From Pseudomonas sp. C1C7 (GTDB lineage Bacteria > Pseudomonadota > Gammaproteobacteria > Pseudomonadales > Pseudomonadaceae), in the NCBI RefSeq assembly GCF_013359595.1, contig NZ_JABFMP010000018.1:1-64000 (forward strand): DNA of 64,000 bases, written 5' to 3'. A program made the position numbers and the translations under genes. Under the pieces are notes generated by a model. That model worked only from the letters and a program-made list of their open reading frames with translations. It did not search any database and was not told the origin of the DNA. Positions 43,086-55,475 of this stretch are shown piece by piece; the first letter of the stretch is position 1, and the number at the start of each line of letters is the position of its first letter.

Positions 43086-44651
43086 TCAGCGGTTAAACCG
43101 CTCCACCAACGAATACTGGGTATTCGCCGTCTTGGTCAGTTCCTCGCTCAACAACGCCGAGTTCTGCGCCTGTTCCGAAGTCTGGTCGGCCAGTTCGGAA
43201 ATGTTGCTGATGTTGCGGCTGATTTCCTCGGCCACGGCGCTTTGCTCTTCGGTCGCCGCGGCGATCTGGGTGGTCATGTCGGTGATGTTGGCCACCGCTT
43301 CGCTGATCCCCACCAGCGCCTGATCCGCTTCCAGTACCCGCGCCACACCTTCCTCGGCCTGGCGATGCCCGGCCTCCATGGTTTGCACTGCGGTGCCGGC
43401 GGTCTGTTGCAGCTTGGCGATCAGGGCATGGATCTGCCCGGTGGATTCGCTGGTGCGCTGCGCCAGCTGGCGCACTTCATCGGCGACCACCGCGAAACCA
43501 CGACCCATCTCACCGGCACGGGCCGCTTCGATGGCCGCGTTCAGCGCCAGCAGGTTGGTCTGGTCGGCAATGCCCTTGATCACATCGACTACGCCGCCGA
43601 TCTCATCGCTGTCCCGAGCCAGCTGAGTCACGGTCTGGCCGGTTTCCCCGACCACCACCGACAGACGCTCGATGGCTTCGCGGGTTTCCCCGGCGATATC
43701 GCGGCCACGGCCGGTCAGGCGATTGGCTTCCTGGGTCGCGTCGGCGGTGCGCTGCACGTGGCTGGCGACTTCCTGAGTGGTCGCGGCCATCTGATTCACA
43801 GCGGTCGCCACCTGCTCGGTTTCCACGCGCTGGCGTTCCAGCCCCGAGGAGCTGTTGTGCGCCAGAGCATCGGACTGTTTCGCTTGCTCGGTCAGGTGCT
43901 CGGCTGTGTCCTGCAGACGGGTCAGGCAGGTTTTCAGACGGGCTTCCTGGCTGAGGATCGACATCTCCAGACGCGCCTGGGCGCCACGGCTGTCGGTGTA
44001 CATCTGCGCGATCAGCGGATCGGAAGTGGTCTGCTCGGCCAGGCGCAACAGGCGCTTGATGCCACGCTGCTGCCAGCTCAGGCCCATCAGACCCAGCGGC
44101 ACCGAAAGACCGGCAGCCAGGGCAAAGCCCCACTGGGAATTGAGCGAGGCACCGATCATGAAGCTCAGCTGGCTGACCAGAATGAACGGCAGCCAGTCCT
44201 GCAGCACCGGCAACCATTTATCGGTGGAGGGAACGGCCGGCTTGCCCTGGTTGATGCGTTGGTAAAGCGCTTCGGCGCGGCTGATCTGTTCGGCGGTGGG
44301 CTTGACCCGCACCGACTCGTAACCGACCACCTGATTGCCTTCAAAGACCGGCGTCACATAGGCGTTGACCCAGTAGTGATCACCGCTCTTGCAGCGATTC
44401 TTGACAATGCCCATCCATGGCAAGCCTTGCTTGAGGGTCGCCCACATGTGTGCGAACACCGCGGCCGGAACGTCAGGGTGACGCACCAGGTTGTGCGGTG
44501 CGCGGATCAGCTCCTCGCGCGAGAACCCGCTGATCTCGACGAAGTCGTCGTTGCAGTAGGTGATCACGCCCTTGGCATCGGTGGTGGAAATCAACCGTTG
44601 CTGAGCCGGGAAGGTCCGTTCGCGTTGTGTAATTGGCTGGTTGTTACGCAT
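43086..44651 (-). CDS. aer: Aer, aerotaxis/energy taxis receptor
   Basis: Aer is a methyl-accepting chemotaxis protein with a cytosolic PAS domain (residues about 10-115, FAD-binding in the family) that steers cells by redox state. The 521-residue protein then has a short hydrophobic anchor near WLPFILVSQLSFMIGASL, a linker, and a signalling domain with GRGFAVVADEVRQLAQRTSE. The ATG at 44651 gives MRNNQPITQRERTFPAQQ, the family start. Proximity to anr and cco genes fits an oxygen-related role. Confidence 0.93.
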   Translation of the reverse strand: MRNNQPITQRERTFPAQQRLISTTDAKGVITYCNDDFVEISGFSREELIRAPHNLVRHPDVPAAVFAHMWATLKQGLPWMGIVKNRCKSGDHYWVNAYVTPVFEGNQVVGYESVRVKPTAEQISRAEALYQRINQGKPAVPSTDKWLPVLQDWLPFILVSQLSFMIGASLNSQWGFALAAGLSVPLGLMGLSWQQRGIKRLLRLAEQTTSDPLIAQMYTDSRGAQARLEMSILSQEARLKTCLTRLQDTAEHLTEQAKQSDALAHNSSSGLERQRVETEQVATAVNQMAATTQEVASHVQRTADATQEANRLTGRGRDIAGETREAIERLSVVVGETGQTVTQLARDSDEIGGVVDVIKGIADQTNLLALNAAIEAARAGEMGRGFAVVADEVRQLAQRTSESTGQIHALIAKLQQTAGTAVQTMEAGHRQAEEGVARVLEADQALVGISEAVANITDMTTQIAAATEEQSAVAEEISRNISNISELADQTSEQAQNSALLSEELTKTANTQYSLVERFNR

Positions 44652-44756
44652 GGCTTTTTTAGTCCGCAAGGCTTTCACGGGATGTATCGGCCACGGTTGC
44701 GATTTGTTGAGAGTTTTTTCCGAAATTAAGTGATGCGTCGCAAAATGACCCTTGCG

Positions 44757-45548
44757 TCAGCCGGCGAGCATCGGATAGGTGAACAGCCCGAAGTGCAGCA
44801 GGTTCAAGCCGAAGTGGGTGGCAATGGCCGCCGCCAGCCCGCCGAAACGGTAGGCCAGGCCATAGCCAATACCGGCCAGGCTGGCCAGCAGCACCCATTG
44901 CCAGCCGGCCCCCGCGTGTGCCAGGCCGAACAGAATCGACGCCAGCAGCAGGGCCAGATTCGCTCCGTGGGGCAGACGTTCGAAGCATCGAGTCAGGCCG
45001 CCCTGGAGGTATCCGCGAAACAGTGCCTCTTCGACCAGGGTCACCAGCAGCAGGTTATTGAGCAGCCACAACCAGGCGTGTTCGGGCCATTTCGGCGCCC
45101 AGCCGATGACCCCCAGCAACAGGGCACCGCCCAAGGCCAGCACCGCGCTGAGCGCCATCGACAGAACGGTGGCATACGCGATCATTGGCAGCGAGCGTCG
45201 GCGCATGATCCATGGGCAGGCCAGCAACAGCCAGAAGCCGATCAGGGGCTTGTCCAGGTTCAGGTACATGGAAAACGGCACGGCATCATTGGTGAAGCGT
45301 TGCGGGTCGATGACCCGGCCGTTGTAGAAACCGGGCAGCCAGTGGATCGCCAGGGCCAAAGCCAGGACGACGAACAGGCCGTGGCCGAGGTAGCGAACCA
45401 GGGCGAGTCTCTGTTGGCGGACGGCGAAGCCGGCGATCAGCAGCAACACGACGGAGAGGGCGGCGAATCCGCCAAGATGGCCGTAGGCGAGAGCCATGCC
45501 GTAACCGAGGGAGAGGAGGGCCAGGCAGGTCCATGGCAGAGCGAGCAT
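44757..45548 (-). CDS. CPBP-family intramembrane metalloprotease
   Basis: This 263-residue polytopic membrane protein has the CPBP motifs EEALFR (in VEEALFRGYLQGGL), FGLAHAG and THFGLN, which form the zinc site. Such Abi/CAAX-type proteases cut membrane proteins or act in peptide immunity, and the substrate here is unknown. The ATG at 45548 is chosen, as an earlier start would add non-membrane residues. It is convergent with nothing; acnA is upstream on the same strand, with a terminator between. Confidence 0.85.
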   Translation of the reverse strand: MLALPWTCLALLSLGYGMALAYGHLGGFAALSVVLLLIAGFAVRQQRLALVRYLGHGLFVVLALALAIHWLPGFYNGRVIDPQRFTNDAVPFSMYLNLDKPLIGFWLLLACPWIMRRRSLPMIAYATVLSMALSAVLALGGALLLGVIGWAPKWPEHAWLWLLNNLLLVTLVEEALFRGYLQGGLTRCFERLPHGANLALLLASILFGLAHAGAGWQWVLLASLAGIGYGLAYRFGGLAAAIATHFGLNLLHFGLFTYPMLAG

Positions 45549-45634
45549 GTGAAATCCTTGAATGGTGTGAAATCTACAGCGTGCTGCAGCCCGCTCCCAC
45601 ATCAGCTTTGTGTCAGTCATGAAATTGCGTCCAG

Positions 45635-45662
45635 AAAAACACCGCCCGAAGGCGGTGTTTTT
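45635..45662 (-). terminator. Terminator after acnA
   Basis: The stem AACACCGCC/GGCGGTGTT has a CGAA tetraloop and flanking A and T runs, 14 bp after the acnA stop. The T run needed is on the minus strand; the plus side also has T, so it could work both ways. Confidence 0.85.
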
Positions 45663-45675
45663 GTCAGCGGCAACG

Positions 45676-48417
<2,742 letters not shown>

Positions 48418-48744
48418 TGCGATCACTCCTTTGCATCCGCACGGCTACGGACTGAGGGAACGGGCAGAGCATTAAACCTAGCCCTGTTTGGTGCGTAAGG
48501 CGAACCACCGGATGATCTGTGTGGCATCTCGGTGGGTACGATACTCAGAGTCCACGACAATGCTGATCGTTCGATTCGATGGCAGCCATCGTCCGATGGT
48601 GTGGCGCCACTAAACCAATGGATATCAGGCAAGTCCCGGGCTGCGAACTCGGCTATCATGCGCCGGTTTTCGTGACAGGCTTTGCTCCAGCGCAAGTCTG
48701 GGCATCGCGCAGTGGCCGAATGTGCCATCTGCCCAGGAGTAAGA
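48418..48744. other. Intergenic gap between acnA and rlmM
   Basis: This 327-bp region must hold the divergent promoters of acnA and rlmM. A TATCAT at 48654-48659 is a possible -10 for rlmM, with no good -35. I see no gene, repeat or clear operator. Confidence 0.4.
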
Positions 48745-49818
48745 ATGAATACCCTCTTTATGCACTGCCGGCCGGGCTTCGAAGGTGAAGTCTGCTCGGA
48801 GATTTCCGACATCGCCGCCCGGCTGAACGTGGCCGGTTACGCCAAGGCCAAGCCGGCCAGCGCCTGCGCCGAATTCGTCTGCAGCGAAGCGGACGGCGCC
48901 CAGCGCCTGATGCACGGCCAGCGTTTCGACCAGTTGATCTTCCCGCGTCAATGGGCTCGAGGCATGTTCGTCGAACTGCCGGAAACCGACCGTATCAGCG
49001 TGATCCTCGCCCATCTGGCGGACTTTCCGACCTGCGGCAGCCTCTGGTTGGAAGTGCTCGACACCAACGATGGCAAGGAGCTGTCGACCTTCTGCAAGAA
49101 GTTCGAGGGCCCGCTGCGCAAGGCGCTGGTCGGTGCCGGCAAGCTGGTGGACGACGCCAGTAAGCCGCGCCTGCTGCTGACGTTCAAGAGCGGCCGTGAA
49201 GTGTTCGTCGGCCTGGCGGAATCCGACAATCAGGCGATGTGGCCGATGGGCATTCCGCGCCTGAAGTTCCCCCGGGAGGCGCCCAGCCGTTCGACGCTGA
49301 AGCTGGAAGAAGCCTGGCATCACTTCATCCCGCGGGATCAGTGGGACGAACGCCTGCACAGCGACATGACTGGCGTCGACCTCGGTGCCGCGCCTGGCGG
49401 CTGGACCTGGCAACTGGTCAACCGCGGCATGCTGGTGACCGCCATCGACAACGGCCCGATGGCTGAGAGCCTGATGGAAACCGGCCTGGTCCAGCACCTG
49501 ATGGCCGACGGCTTCACCTTCAAGCCCAAGCAACCGGTGGACTGGATGGTCTGCGACATCGTGGAGAAGCCGGCGCGCAACGCAGCGATGCTGGAGGAGT
49601 GGATCGGCGAGGGGCATTGCCGCGAAGCGGTGGTCAACCTCAAGTTGCCGATGAAACAGCGGTATGCCGAGGTGAAACGCCTGCTGGAACGCATCGCCGA
49701 CGGCTTCAAGGCGCGGGGCATCAAGGTCGAGGTGGGCTGCAAGCAGCTGTACCACGATCGTGAAGAGGTCACCTGCCATTTGCGTCGAATGGACGTGAAA
49801 AAGCCGAAGTCCCGCTAA
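48745..49818 (+). CDS. rlmM: 23S rRNA 2'-O-ribose C2498 methyltransferase RlmM
   Basis: RlmM methylates C2498 of 23S rRNA with SAM. The 357-residue protein has an N-terminal THUMP-type domain and a C-terminal Rossmann methyltransferase with the SAM loop DLGAAPGGWTWQL. Acidic and Lys residues of the K-D-K-E type are in DWMVCDIVEKPAR and NLKLPMKQRY. The ATG at 48745 follows AGGAGTAAG and gives MNTLFMHCRPGFEGEV. Confidence 0.95.
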   Translation: MNTLFMHCRPGFEGEVCSEISDIAARLNVAGYAKAKPASACAEFVCSEADGAQRLMHGQRFDQLIFPRQWARGMFVELPETDRISVILAHLADFPTCGSLWLEVLDTNDGKELSTFCKKFEGPLRKALVGAGKLVDDASKPRLLLTFKSGREVFVGLAESDNQAMWPMGIPRLKFPREAPSRSTLKLEEAWHHFIPRDQWDERLHSDMTGVDLGAAPGGWTWQLVNRGMLVTAIDNGPMAESLMETGLVQHLMADGFTFKPKQPVDWMVCDIVEKPARNAAMLEEWIGEGHCREAVVNLKLPMKQRYAEVKRLLERIADGFKARGIKVEVGCKQLYHDREEVTCHLRRMDVKKPKSR

Positions 49819-49842
49819 ACCCGGGAATGTACGCGCCTCCCT

Positions 49843-49933
49843 TGTAGGCGCTGCCGCAGGCTGCGATCTTTTGATCTTGATTTTGTTTCATCAAAGCAAA
49901 GTCAAAAGATCGCAGCCTGCGGCAGCTCCTACA
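49843..49933. repeat. REP inverted pair (CTGCCGCAGGCTGCGATC type)
   Basis: The arms at 49843-49873 and 49903-49933 are reverse complements except for one base, between rlmM and tusA. Confidence 0.82.
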
Positions 49934-50011
49934 GAGGATGGTCGTGTGTCAGGTTATTTGTTATGCCCCCCGACAATGCGCGACAATGCCGGCCAGTTTC
50001 AGGAGTGAATC

Positions 50012-50263
50012 ATGAGTGAAATGCTTGATACGCCGGTTGACGGCACCCTCGACGCCACCGGCCTCAACTGTCCGGAACCGGTGATGATGCTGCACCAGCA
50101 CATCCGTGACCTGGTGCCTGGCGGCCTGCTCAAGGTGATCGCCACCGACCCGTCGACCCGCCGCGATATCCCCAAGTTCTGCGTGTTTCTCGACCACGAA
50201 CTGGTGGCGCAGCACGAAGACGCCGGTACCTATCTGTACTGGATTCGCAAGAAGTCCAATTGA
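50012..50263 (+). CDS. tusA: Sulfurtransferase TusA
   Basis: TusA carries sulfur from IscS toward tRNA 2-thiouridine and, in some species, other sulfur acceptors. The 83-residue protein has its active Cys, C20, in TGLNCPEPVM, with the family fold around ATDPSTRRDIPKFC. The start ATG at 50012 follows AGGAG by seven bases. It is a single gene here. Confidence 0.95.
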   Translation: MSEMLDTPVDGTLDATGLNCPEPVMMLHQHIRDLVPGGLLKVIATDPSTRRDIPKFCVFLDHELVAQHEDAGTYLYWIRKKSN

Positions 50264-50274
50264 CGATAATCCAT

Positions 50275-50301
50275 GTAGCAGCTGGCTTCGCCAGCTGCTA
50301 C
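50275..50301. repeat. Perfect 12-bp hairpin with TTC loop (REP-like)
   Basis: GTAGCAGCTGGC and GCCAGCTGCTAC are separated by TTC, just after tusA. One arm matches the element at the left edge of the window (1-55). There is no T run, so it is a REP singlet rather than a terminator. Confidence 0.7.
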
Positions 50302-50323
50302 AGGTTGTGTACGGCTTGAGGGC

Positions 50324-51724
50324 TCAGCCCGCCGAATGGCCGCTGCGAATCCGCTTGCGCGCACTGCGTGTCAGGCGGATCGACAGCATCAGCGCCGCGC
50401 AGCTCAAGCCGGCGATCAAACCTTCCCACAGCCCGCTCGGGCCGCTGGCCGGGCCGAACAAGTCGGTCAACCCCAGCACATAACCCACCGGCAAACCAAT
50501 GCCCCAGTAGGCGAACAGCGTCAGGATCATCGTCACCCGGGTGTCCTGGTAACCGCGCAATGCACCGGCACAGATCACCTGGATGGCATCGGAAAACTGA
50601 TACAGCGCGGCATACACGATCAGCATCGAAGCGATCTGGATCACCGCCCTGTCAGGGGTGTAGATCGAAGCGATCGGCTCGCGCAGCAGCATGATCAGGC
50701 TGGCGGAGAACGCCGCGAACACCAGTGCCGCGCCCAGCCCGACCTTGGCCGCAAAACGCGCCTGATAGGGATTGCCGGCGCCCAACGCCTGACCGACCCG
50801 CACCGTCACCGCCATCCCCAGGGAATACGGGATCATGAACAGCAGCGAGCTGATGTTCAGGGCGATCTGGTGCCCGGCGACCACCGTCGGGCCGAGGCTG
50901 CCGATCAACAGAGCGATGACCGCGAAGATGCTGGACTCGGCGAACACGGCGATGCCGATCGGCAGGCCGATGCTCACCAAACGCTTGATCACGGCCCATT
51001 GCGGACGATCAAAACGCGCCAGTACCCGGGTGCGGGCATAGAAGGGCGCCCAGAAGGTCCAGCCGGCCATGCTCAGGGCCATGAACCACATCACGATGCC
51101 GCTGGCCCAACCGCAACCGACGCCGCCCAGGGCGGGCAAGCCGAAATGGCCATAGATCAGCGCATAGTTGAGCGGGATGTTCAGCAGCAGACCGCACAGG
51201 CCGATGACCATGCTCGGGCGGGTGCGACCCATGCCGTCGCTGTAGCAGCGCAGCACGTAATAGAAGGCAATGCCGGGAAAACCGAAGGCGATGCCGTGCA
51301 GGTAGCCCATGCTCGGCTCGATCAACTGCGGATCGACTTTCATCCAGTGCAGGATCGGTTCGGCGTTGAGCAGCAGACCGCTGCCGATCAACCCGACACA
51401 GAGCGCCAGCCACAGCGCCTGGCGCACCAGCGGAGCGATCTGCTCGAACTGCGCGGCGCCAAAGCGCTGGGCGACTTTCGGGGTAGTGGCCAGCAGCACG
51501 CCGGACATCAACAGGTAGACCGGAATCCAGATCGAGTTGCCCAGGGCCACCGAGGCCAGGTCCCGCGGGCTGACACGCCCTGCCATGACCGCGTCGACAA
51601 AGCCCATGGCCGTCGTGGCCAGCTGCGCGACCATGATCGGCACGGCCAGCCCGAGCAGGCCCTTGAGTTCGACGCGAACCGGGGTCGTACGAAGTTGAGC
51701 GGTGGTGTCAGTTACGGAATTCAC
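50324..51724 (-). CDS. MATE-family multidrug/Na+ (or H+) exporter
   Basis: This inner-membrane exporter of about 466 residues has 12 hydrophobic segments in two MatE repeats, with the pattern VPIMVAQLATTAMGFVDAVMAG and a second copy around GLPIGIAVFAESSIFAV. Pseudomonas PmpM and NorM act on fluoroquinolones and dyes by drug/cation antiport, but the substrate here cannot be read from sequence. The start is uncertain: I use the GTG at 51724, as the earliest frame begins with TTG at 51781 with no good ribosome site. It is divergent from pdxB. Confidence 0.88.
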   Translation of the reverse strand: MNSVTDTTAQLRTTPVRVELKGLLGLAVPIMVAQLATTAMGFVDAVMAGRVSPRDLASVALGNSIWIPVYLLMSGVLLATTPKVAQRFGAAQFEQIAPLVRQALWLALCVGLIGSGLLLNAEPILHWMKVDPQLIEPSMGYLHGIAFGFPGIAFYYVLRCYSDGMGRTRPSMVIGLCGLLLNIPLNYALIYGHFGLPALGGVGCGWASGIVMWFMALSMAGWTFWAPFYARTRVLARFDRPQWAVIKRLVSIGLPIGIAVFAESSIFAVIALLIGSLGPTVVAGHQIALNISSLLFMIPYSLGMAVTVRVGQALGAGNPYQARFAAKVGLGAALVFAAFSASLIMLLREPIASIYTPDRAVIQIASMLIVYAALYQFSDAIQVICAGALRGYQDTRVTMILTLFAYWGIGLPVGYVLGLTDLFGPASGPSGLWEGLIAGLSCAALMLSIRLTRSARKRIRSGHSAG

Positions 51725-51837
51725 AGGCAAAGCGTCCAGGGTTTTGATGCGCGAGGCGGCGCATTCTACGCCTTGACGCAATGGTCAGGAAAAGACTGTG
51801 TTGGGGATTTGTAAACCTGCAACTTCACCCGATTCCC

Positions 51838-51916
51838 TGTAGGAGCTGCCGAAGGCTGCGAACTTTTGATCTTGCTTTAAAAACAAAGTCAAAAGATCGC
51901 AGCCTTCGGCAGCTCC
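51838..51916. repeat. REP inverted pair (CTGCCGAAGGCTGCGA type)
   Basis: The arms at 51838-51868 and 51890-51916 face each other in the divergent gap between the MATE gene and pdxB. They share the family with the pair at 24383-24462. Confidence 0.82.
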
Positions 51917-51985
51917 AGGGGATCAATGCGCTAGGCGTCGGGCGTGCTCTGCGCCTACACTGCCGATCCGCCAAAGGAGCCTGCC

Positions 51986-53128
51986 ATGCTGATTGTTGCC
52001 GACGAAAATATCCCCCTGCTCGACGCCTTCTTCGAAGGTTTCGGCGAAATCCGCCGGGTGCCGGGGCGCTCCATCGACCGCGCCACCGTCGAACAGGCCG
52101 ATGTGCTGCTGGTGCGCTCGGTGACCAACGTCAACCGCGCACTGCTCGAGGGCAGCAAGGTTCGCTTCGTCGGCACCTGCACCATCGGCACCGATCACCT
52201 GGATCTGGATTACTTCGCCCAGGCCGGCATCGCCTGGTCCAGCGCGCCGGGCTGCAATGCCCGGGGCGTGGTCGACTATGTGCTCGGCAGCCTGCTGACC
52301 CTGGCCGAAATCGAAGGCGTCGACCTGACTCAACGCACCTACGGCGTCATCGGGGCCGGGCAGGTCGGGGGGCGTCTGGTCAAGGTCCTGCAGGGCCTGG
52401 GCTGGAAAACCCTGGTCTGCGATCCGCCACGGCAAGCCGCCGAAGGGGGCGATTACGTCAGCCTGGAGCAGATCATCGAGCAATGCGACGTGATCAGTCT
52501 GCACACGCCGCTGACCAAAAAAGGCCCGCAGTCGACCTGGCATTTGTTCGACAAGAAGCAGCTGAATCGACTCAAACCCGGTACCTGGCTGATCAATGCC
52601 AGCCGCGGTCCGGTGGTCAACAACGCGGCGTTGCGTGATGTGCTGCTGGACCGGGAAGACCTGCAAGCAGTGCTGGATGTCTGGGAAGGCGAGCCGGAAG
52701 TCGACGCGGCGCTGGCCGATCTCTGTGTGCTGGCGACGCCGCATATTGCCGGCTACAGCCTCGACGGCAAGCAGCGGGGCACGGCGCAGATCTATCAGGC
52801 GTACTGCGATTTTCTCGGCCAGCCGGCTCAAGTCAGCCTGAGCGACTTGCTGCCTGCACCCTGGCTGTCACAAGTGGCCCTGGACGCCGAAACCGACCCG
52901 GCCTGGGCGCTGGCGATGCTGTGCCGTGGCGTCTACGACCCGCGCCGTGACGACGCGGATTTCCGCCGCAGCCTGGTCGGCAGCGTCAGCCAGCAGCGTG
53001 CAGCGTTCGATGCCTTGCGCAAGAACTACCCGTCGCGGCGGGAAATCGATGGGTTGAAGGTGCGGATCGAAGGCGAGAGCGCGGCATTGCGGCAGATCGT
53101 AGCGGCCCTCGGCGCAACCGCCATCTAA
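51986..53128 (+). CDS. pdxB: 4-phosphoerythronate dehydrogenase PdxB
   Basis: PdxB oxidises 4-phospho-D-erythronate with NAD+, the second step of pyridoxal phosphate synthesis. The 380-residue protein has the Rossmann motif GVIGAGQVGGRL, catalytic Arg and Glu in NASRGPVV and WEGEPEVD, His in TPHIAGYSLDG, and a C-terminal dimer domain. The ATG at 51986 gives MLIVADENIPLLDAFFE and follows CAAAGGAG. Confidence 0.95.
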   Translation: MLIVADENIPLLDAFFEGFGEIRRVPGRSIDRATVEQADVLLVRSVTNVNRALLEGSKVRFVGTCTIGTDHLDLDYFAQAGIAWSSAPGCNARGVVDYVLGSLLTLAEIEGVDLTQRTYGVIGAGQVGGRLVKVLQGLGWKTLVCDPPRQAAEGGDYVSLEQIIEQCDVISLHTPLTKKGPQSTWHLFDKKQLNRLKPGTWLINASRGPVVNNAALRDVLLDREDLQAVLDVWEGEPEVDAALADLCVLATPHIAGYSLDGKQRGTAQIYQAYCDFLGQPAQVSLSDLLPAPWLSQVALDAETDPAWALAMLCRGVYDPRRDDADFRRSLVGSVSQQRAAFDALRKNYPSRREIDGLKVRIEGESAALRQIVAALGATAI

Positions 53129-53192
53129 CTGGCTGAACCCATTCACTCTGTAGGAGCTGTCGAGTGCACCAGGGCCGATCAAACTCCGGGCA

Positions 53193-53222
53193 ATAAAAAA
53201 CCCGGCCAACAAGGGCCGGGTT
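53193..53222 (-). terminator. Terminator of the minus-strand small gene
   Basis: The stem CCCGGCC/GGCCGGG is followed by a T run only when read on the minus strand. It therefore ends the gene at 53241-53420 rather than pdxB. Confidence 0.8.
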
Positions 53223-53240
53223 CAGAAGACGGTGGCTATA

Positions 53241-53420
53241 TCACTTTTGTTCGGCAGGCTTGACCAATCGCTTGTCCAGATCGCGGCATGCTTTCTGGAT
53301 CATGTCTTCAGTGATCGGTACTTCGCGCCCGTCCTTATCGATAATCGAGCAACCCAGAGACTGGTGTGGCTGCGTGCGGATCACTTGAATCTTGTCATCG
53401 CTGCTTTTTTGCAAGGACAT
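53241..53420 (-). CDS. Small conserved-looking protein of unknown function (59 residues)
   Basis: This is a 59-residue frame reading MSLQKSSDDKIQVIRTQPHQ and onward, ending AEQK. It is preceded by GAGGAGA six bases before the ATG and followed by its own terminator. It has two Cys, no membrane helix and balanced charge. I recall a similar small gene near this place in other pseudomonads, but I could not check this. Function unknown. Confidence 0.75.
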   Translation of the reverse strand: MSLQKSSDDKIQVIRTQPHQSLGCSIIDKDGREVPITEDMIQKACRDLDKRLVKPAEQK

Positions 53421-53670
53421 GGCCTGTCTCCTCTTCAGGTTGTGTGCCTAATGTAAATCCGTCAGGTGACCGGGCTGTGACAACTCCCTGCGATCCATTC
53501 ATGACGGCAACACCAGTCCACCAGAAATAACTCGACGTTGCTACCCGGACTTTAGATCGATAACGACTAGGGTCTGGTATTGCCGGTCATAATTAACCTG
53601 ACTCATTGTGATTCACCGAGTTCCGCTCCGTTGAGTAGTGCAGGGTGAACCTGTCAATTGTTCCTGTTGG

Positions 53671-55458
53671 ATGATGCCGATGCTTTCAGTTCGCCACCGC
53701 CGCGCCCTTCGCCTCGCCAGTCGCTTCATCGCGCCGTATCGCTGGCACGCGCTGGGCGCCTTGTTCGCCTTGATCGTCACGGCGGGCATCACCCTGTCCA
53801 TGGGGCAGGGCATTCGCTTGCTGGTGGATCAGGGTTTCATGACCCAGTCGCCACACTTGCTCAATCAGTCCATCGGTCTGTTCATGCTGCTGGTGATGGG
53901 CCTGGCGGTGGGCACCTTCGCGCGGTTTTACCTGGTGTCGTGGATCGGCGAGCGCTGCGTCGCCGACATCCGCCAGCGGGTGTTCAACCATCTGATTTAC
54001 CTGCACCCCGGGTTCTACGAAAACAACCGCAGCTCGGAAATCCAGTCACGCCTGACCGCCGACACCACACTGCTGCAATCGGTGATCGGCTCTTCGCTGT
54101 CGATGTTCCTGCGCAACCTGCTGATGGTCATTGGCGGGATCGTTCTGTTGTTTGTCACCAACCCCAAGCTCACCAGCATCGTGGTTGTCGCCTTGCCCCT
54201 GGTCATCGCGCCGATCCTGATCTTCGGCCGCCGAGTGCGCAATCTGTCGCGCCTGAGCCAGGACCGCATCGCCGATATCGGCAGCTACGTCTCGGAAACC
54301 CTCGGCCAGATCAAGACCGTGCAGGCCTACAACCATCAGGCGCAGGACGAGCAACGGTTTGCCGCGACCGTGGAAGAGGCGTTCAACACCGCGCGCAAAC
54401 GTATTTTTCAACGTGCCTGGCTGATCACCCTGGTGATTCTGCTGGTGCTGGGCGCCGTGGGCGTGATGCTCTGGGTGGGCGGCATGGACGTGATTGCCGG
54501 GCGGATTTCCGCGGGCGAACTGGCGGCGTTTGTTTTCTACAGCCTGATCGTGGGCAGTGCGTTCGGCACCTTGAGCGAGGTGATCGGCGAATTGCAGCGT
54601 GCGGCAGGGGCCGCGGAAAGAATCGCGGAATTGCTGCGTTCGGAAAACATCATCGTGCCACCGGCTAGCGACCTGGTGAAGCTGCCTGCGCGGGTGCAGG
54701 GCAATTTGCAACTGCAGGACGTGCGCTTTTCCTACCCGTCACGTCCGGAAAGCTACGCGGTCGATGGCTTGAATCTGACGGTCAGGGCCGGTGAAACCCT
54801 GGCGCTGGTCGGGCCGTCCGGTGCGGGCAAGTCGACGGTGTATGACTTGTTGCTGCGTTTCTACGACCCCGCCGAAGGGCGCCTTCTGCTCGATGGCGTG
54901 CCACTGACACAGCTCGAACCACTGGACCTGCGTCGCTGCTTCGCCCTGGTCTCGCAAACCCCGGCGCTGTTTTTCGGCAGCATTGAAGACAATATCCGCT
55001 ACGGCAAGCCGACGGCGACTTTGAGAGAGGTTCAGGAAGCAGCAAAAATCGCCTACGCCCATGACTTCATCCAGGCGATGCCCAACGGCTATCAGACGCA
55101 TCTGGGGGATGGTGGGCTAGGTTTGTCTGGCGGTCAGCGCCAGCGCCTGGCCATCGCCCGGGCGCTGCTGGTGGATGCGCCGATTCTGCTGCTCGACGAA
55201 GCCACCAGCGCCCTCGATGCCCAGAGCGAACACCTGATCCAGCAGGCGCTACCTAGCCTCATGAAAAACCGCACGACCCTGGTCATCGCCCATCGACTGG
55301 CGACCGTCAAGAATGCCGATCGCATTGCGGTCATGGATCAAGGGAAGCTGGTGGCGGTGGGGACGCATCAGGAGTTGATTGCCAGTAATGCGCTGTATGC
55401 GCGGTTGGCGGCGTTGCAGTTCAGTGATGGCAAGAGCGAATTCGATCTTTACCCGTAA
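53671..55458 (+). CDS. ABC exporter, fused permease and ATPase (MsbA/LmrA-like)
   Basis: This half transporter of about 595 residues has an ABC membrane domain (about 10-300, six segments) and a nucleotide-binding domain with Walker A GPSGAGKS, signature LSGGQRQR and Walker B LLLDEATSAL. It would work as a homodimer to export lipids, drugs or peptides. The substrate is not readable. The ATG at 53671 gives MMPMLSVRHRR, with a weak ribosome site. The gap 53421-53670 before it shows no feature beyond its promoter. Confidence 0.9.
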   Translation: MMPMLSVRHRRALRLASRFIAPYRWHALGALFALIVTAGITLSMGQGIRLLVDQGFMTQSPHLLNQSIGLFMLLVMGLAVGTFARFYLVSWIGERCVADIRQRVFNHLIYLHPGFYENNRSSEIQSRLTADTTLLQSVIGSSLSMFLRNLLMVIGGIVLLFVTNPKLTSIVVVALPLVIAPILIFGRRVRNLSRLSQDRIADIGSYVSETLGQIKTVQAYNHQAQDEQRFAATVEEAFNTARKRIFQRAWLITLVILLVLGAVGVMLWVGGMDVIAGRISAGELAAFVFYSLIVGSAFGTLSEVIGELQRAAGAAERIAELLRSENIIVPPASDLVKLPARVQGNLQLQDVRFSYPSRPESYAVDGLNLTVRAGETLALVGPSGAGKSTVYDLLLRFYDPAEGRLLLDGVPLTQLEPLDLRRCFALVSQTPALFFGSIEDNIRYGKPTATLREVQEAAKIAYAHDFIQAMPNGYQTHLGDGGLGLSGGQRQRLAIARALLVDAPILLLDEATSALDAQSEHLIQQALPSLMKNRTTLVIAHRLATVKNADRIAVMDQGKLVAVGTHQELIASNALYARLAALQFSDGKSEFDLYP

Positions 55459-55475
55459 AAACTGTGTAGGAGCTG

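Noticed and set aside
51725..51781. TTG start for the MATE gene
   Set aside because: No ribosome site and the extra residues are not conserved-looking. The GTG at 51724 is favoured, with some doubt.
53193..53222. Terminator for pdxB
   Set aside because: The T run is on the minus strand only, so it fits the small gene at 53241-53420.
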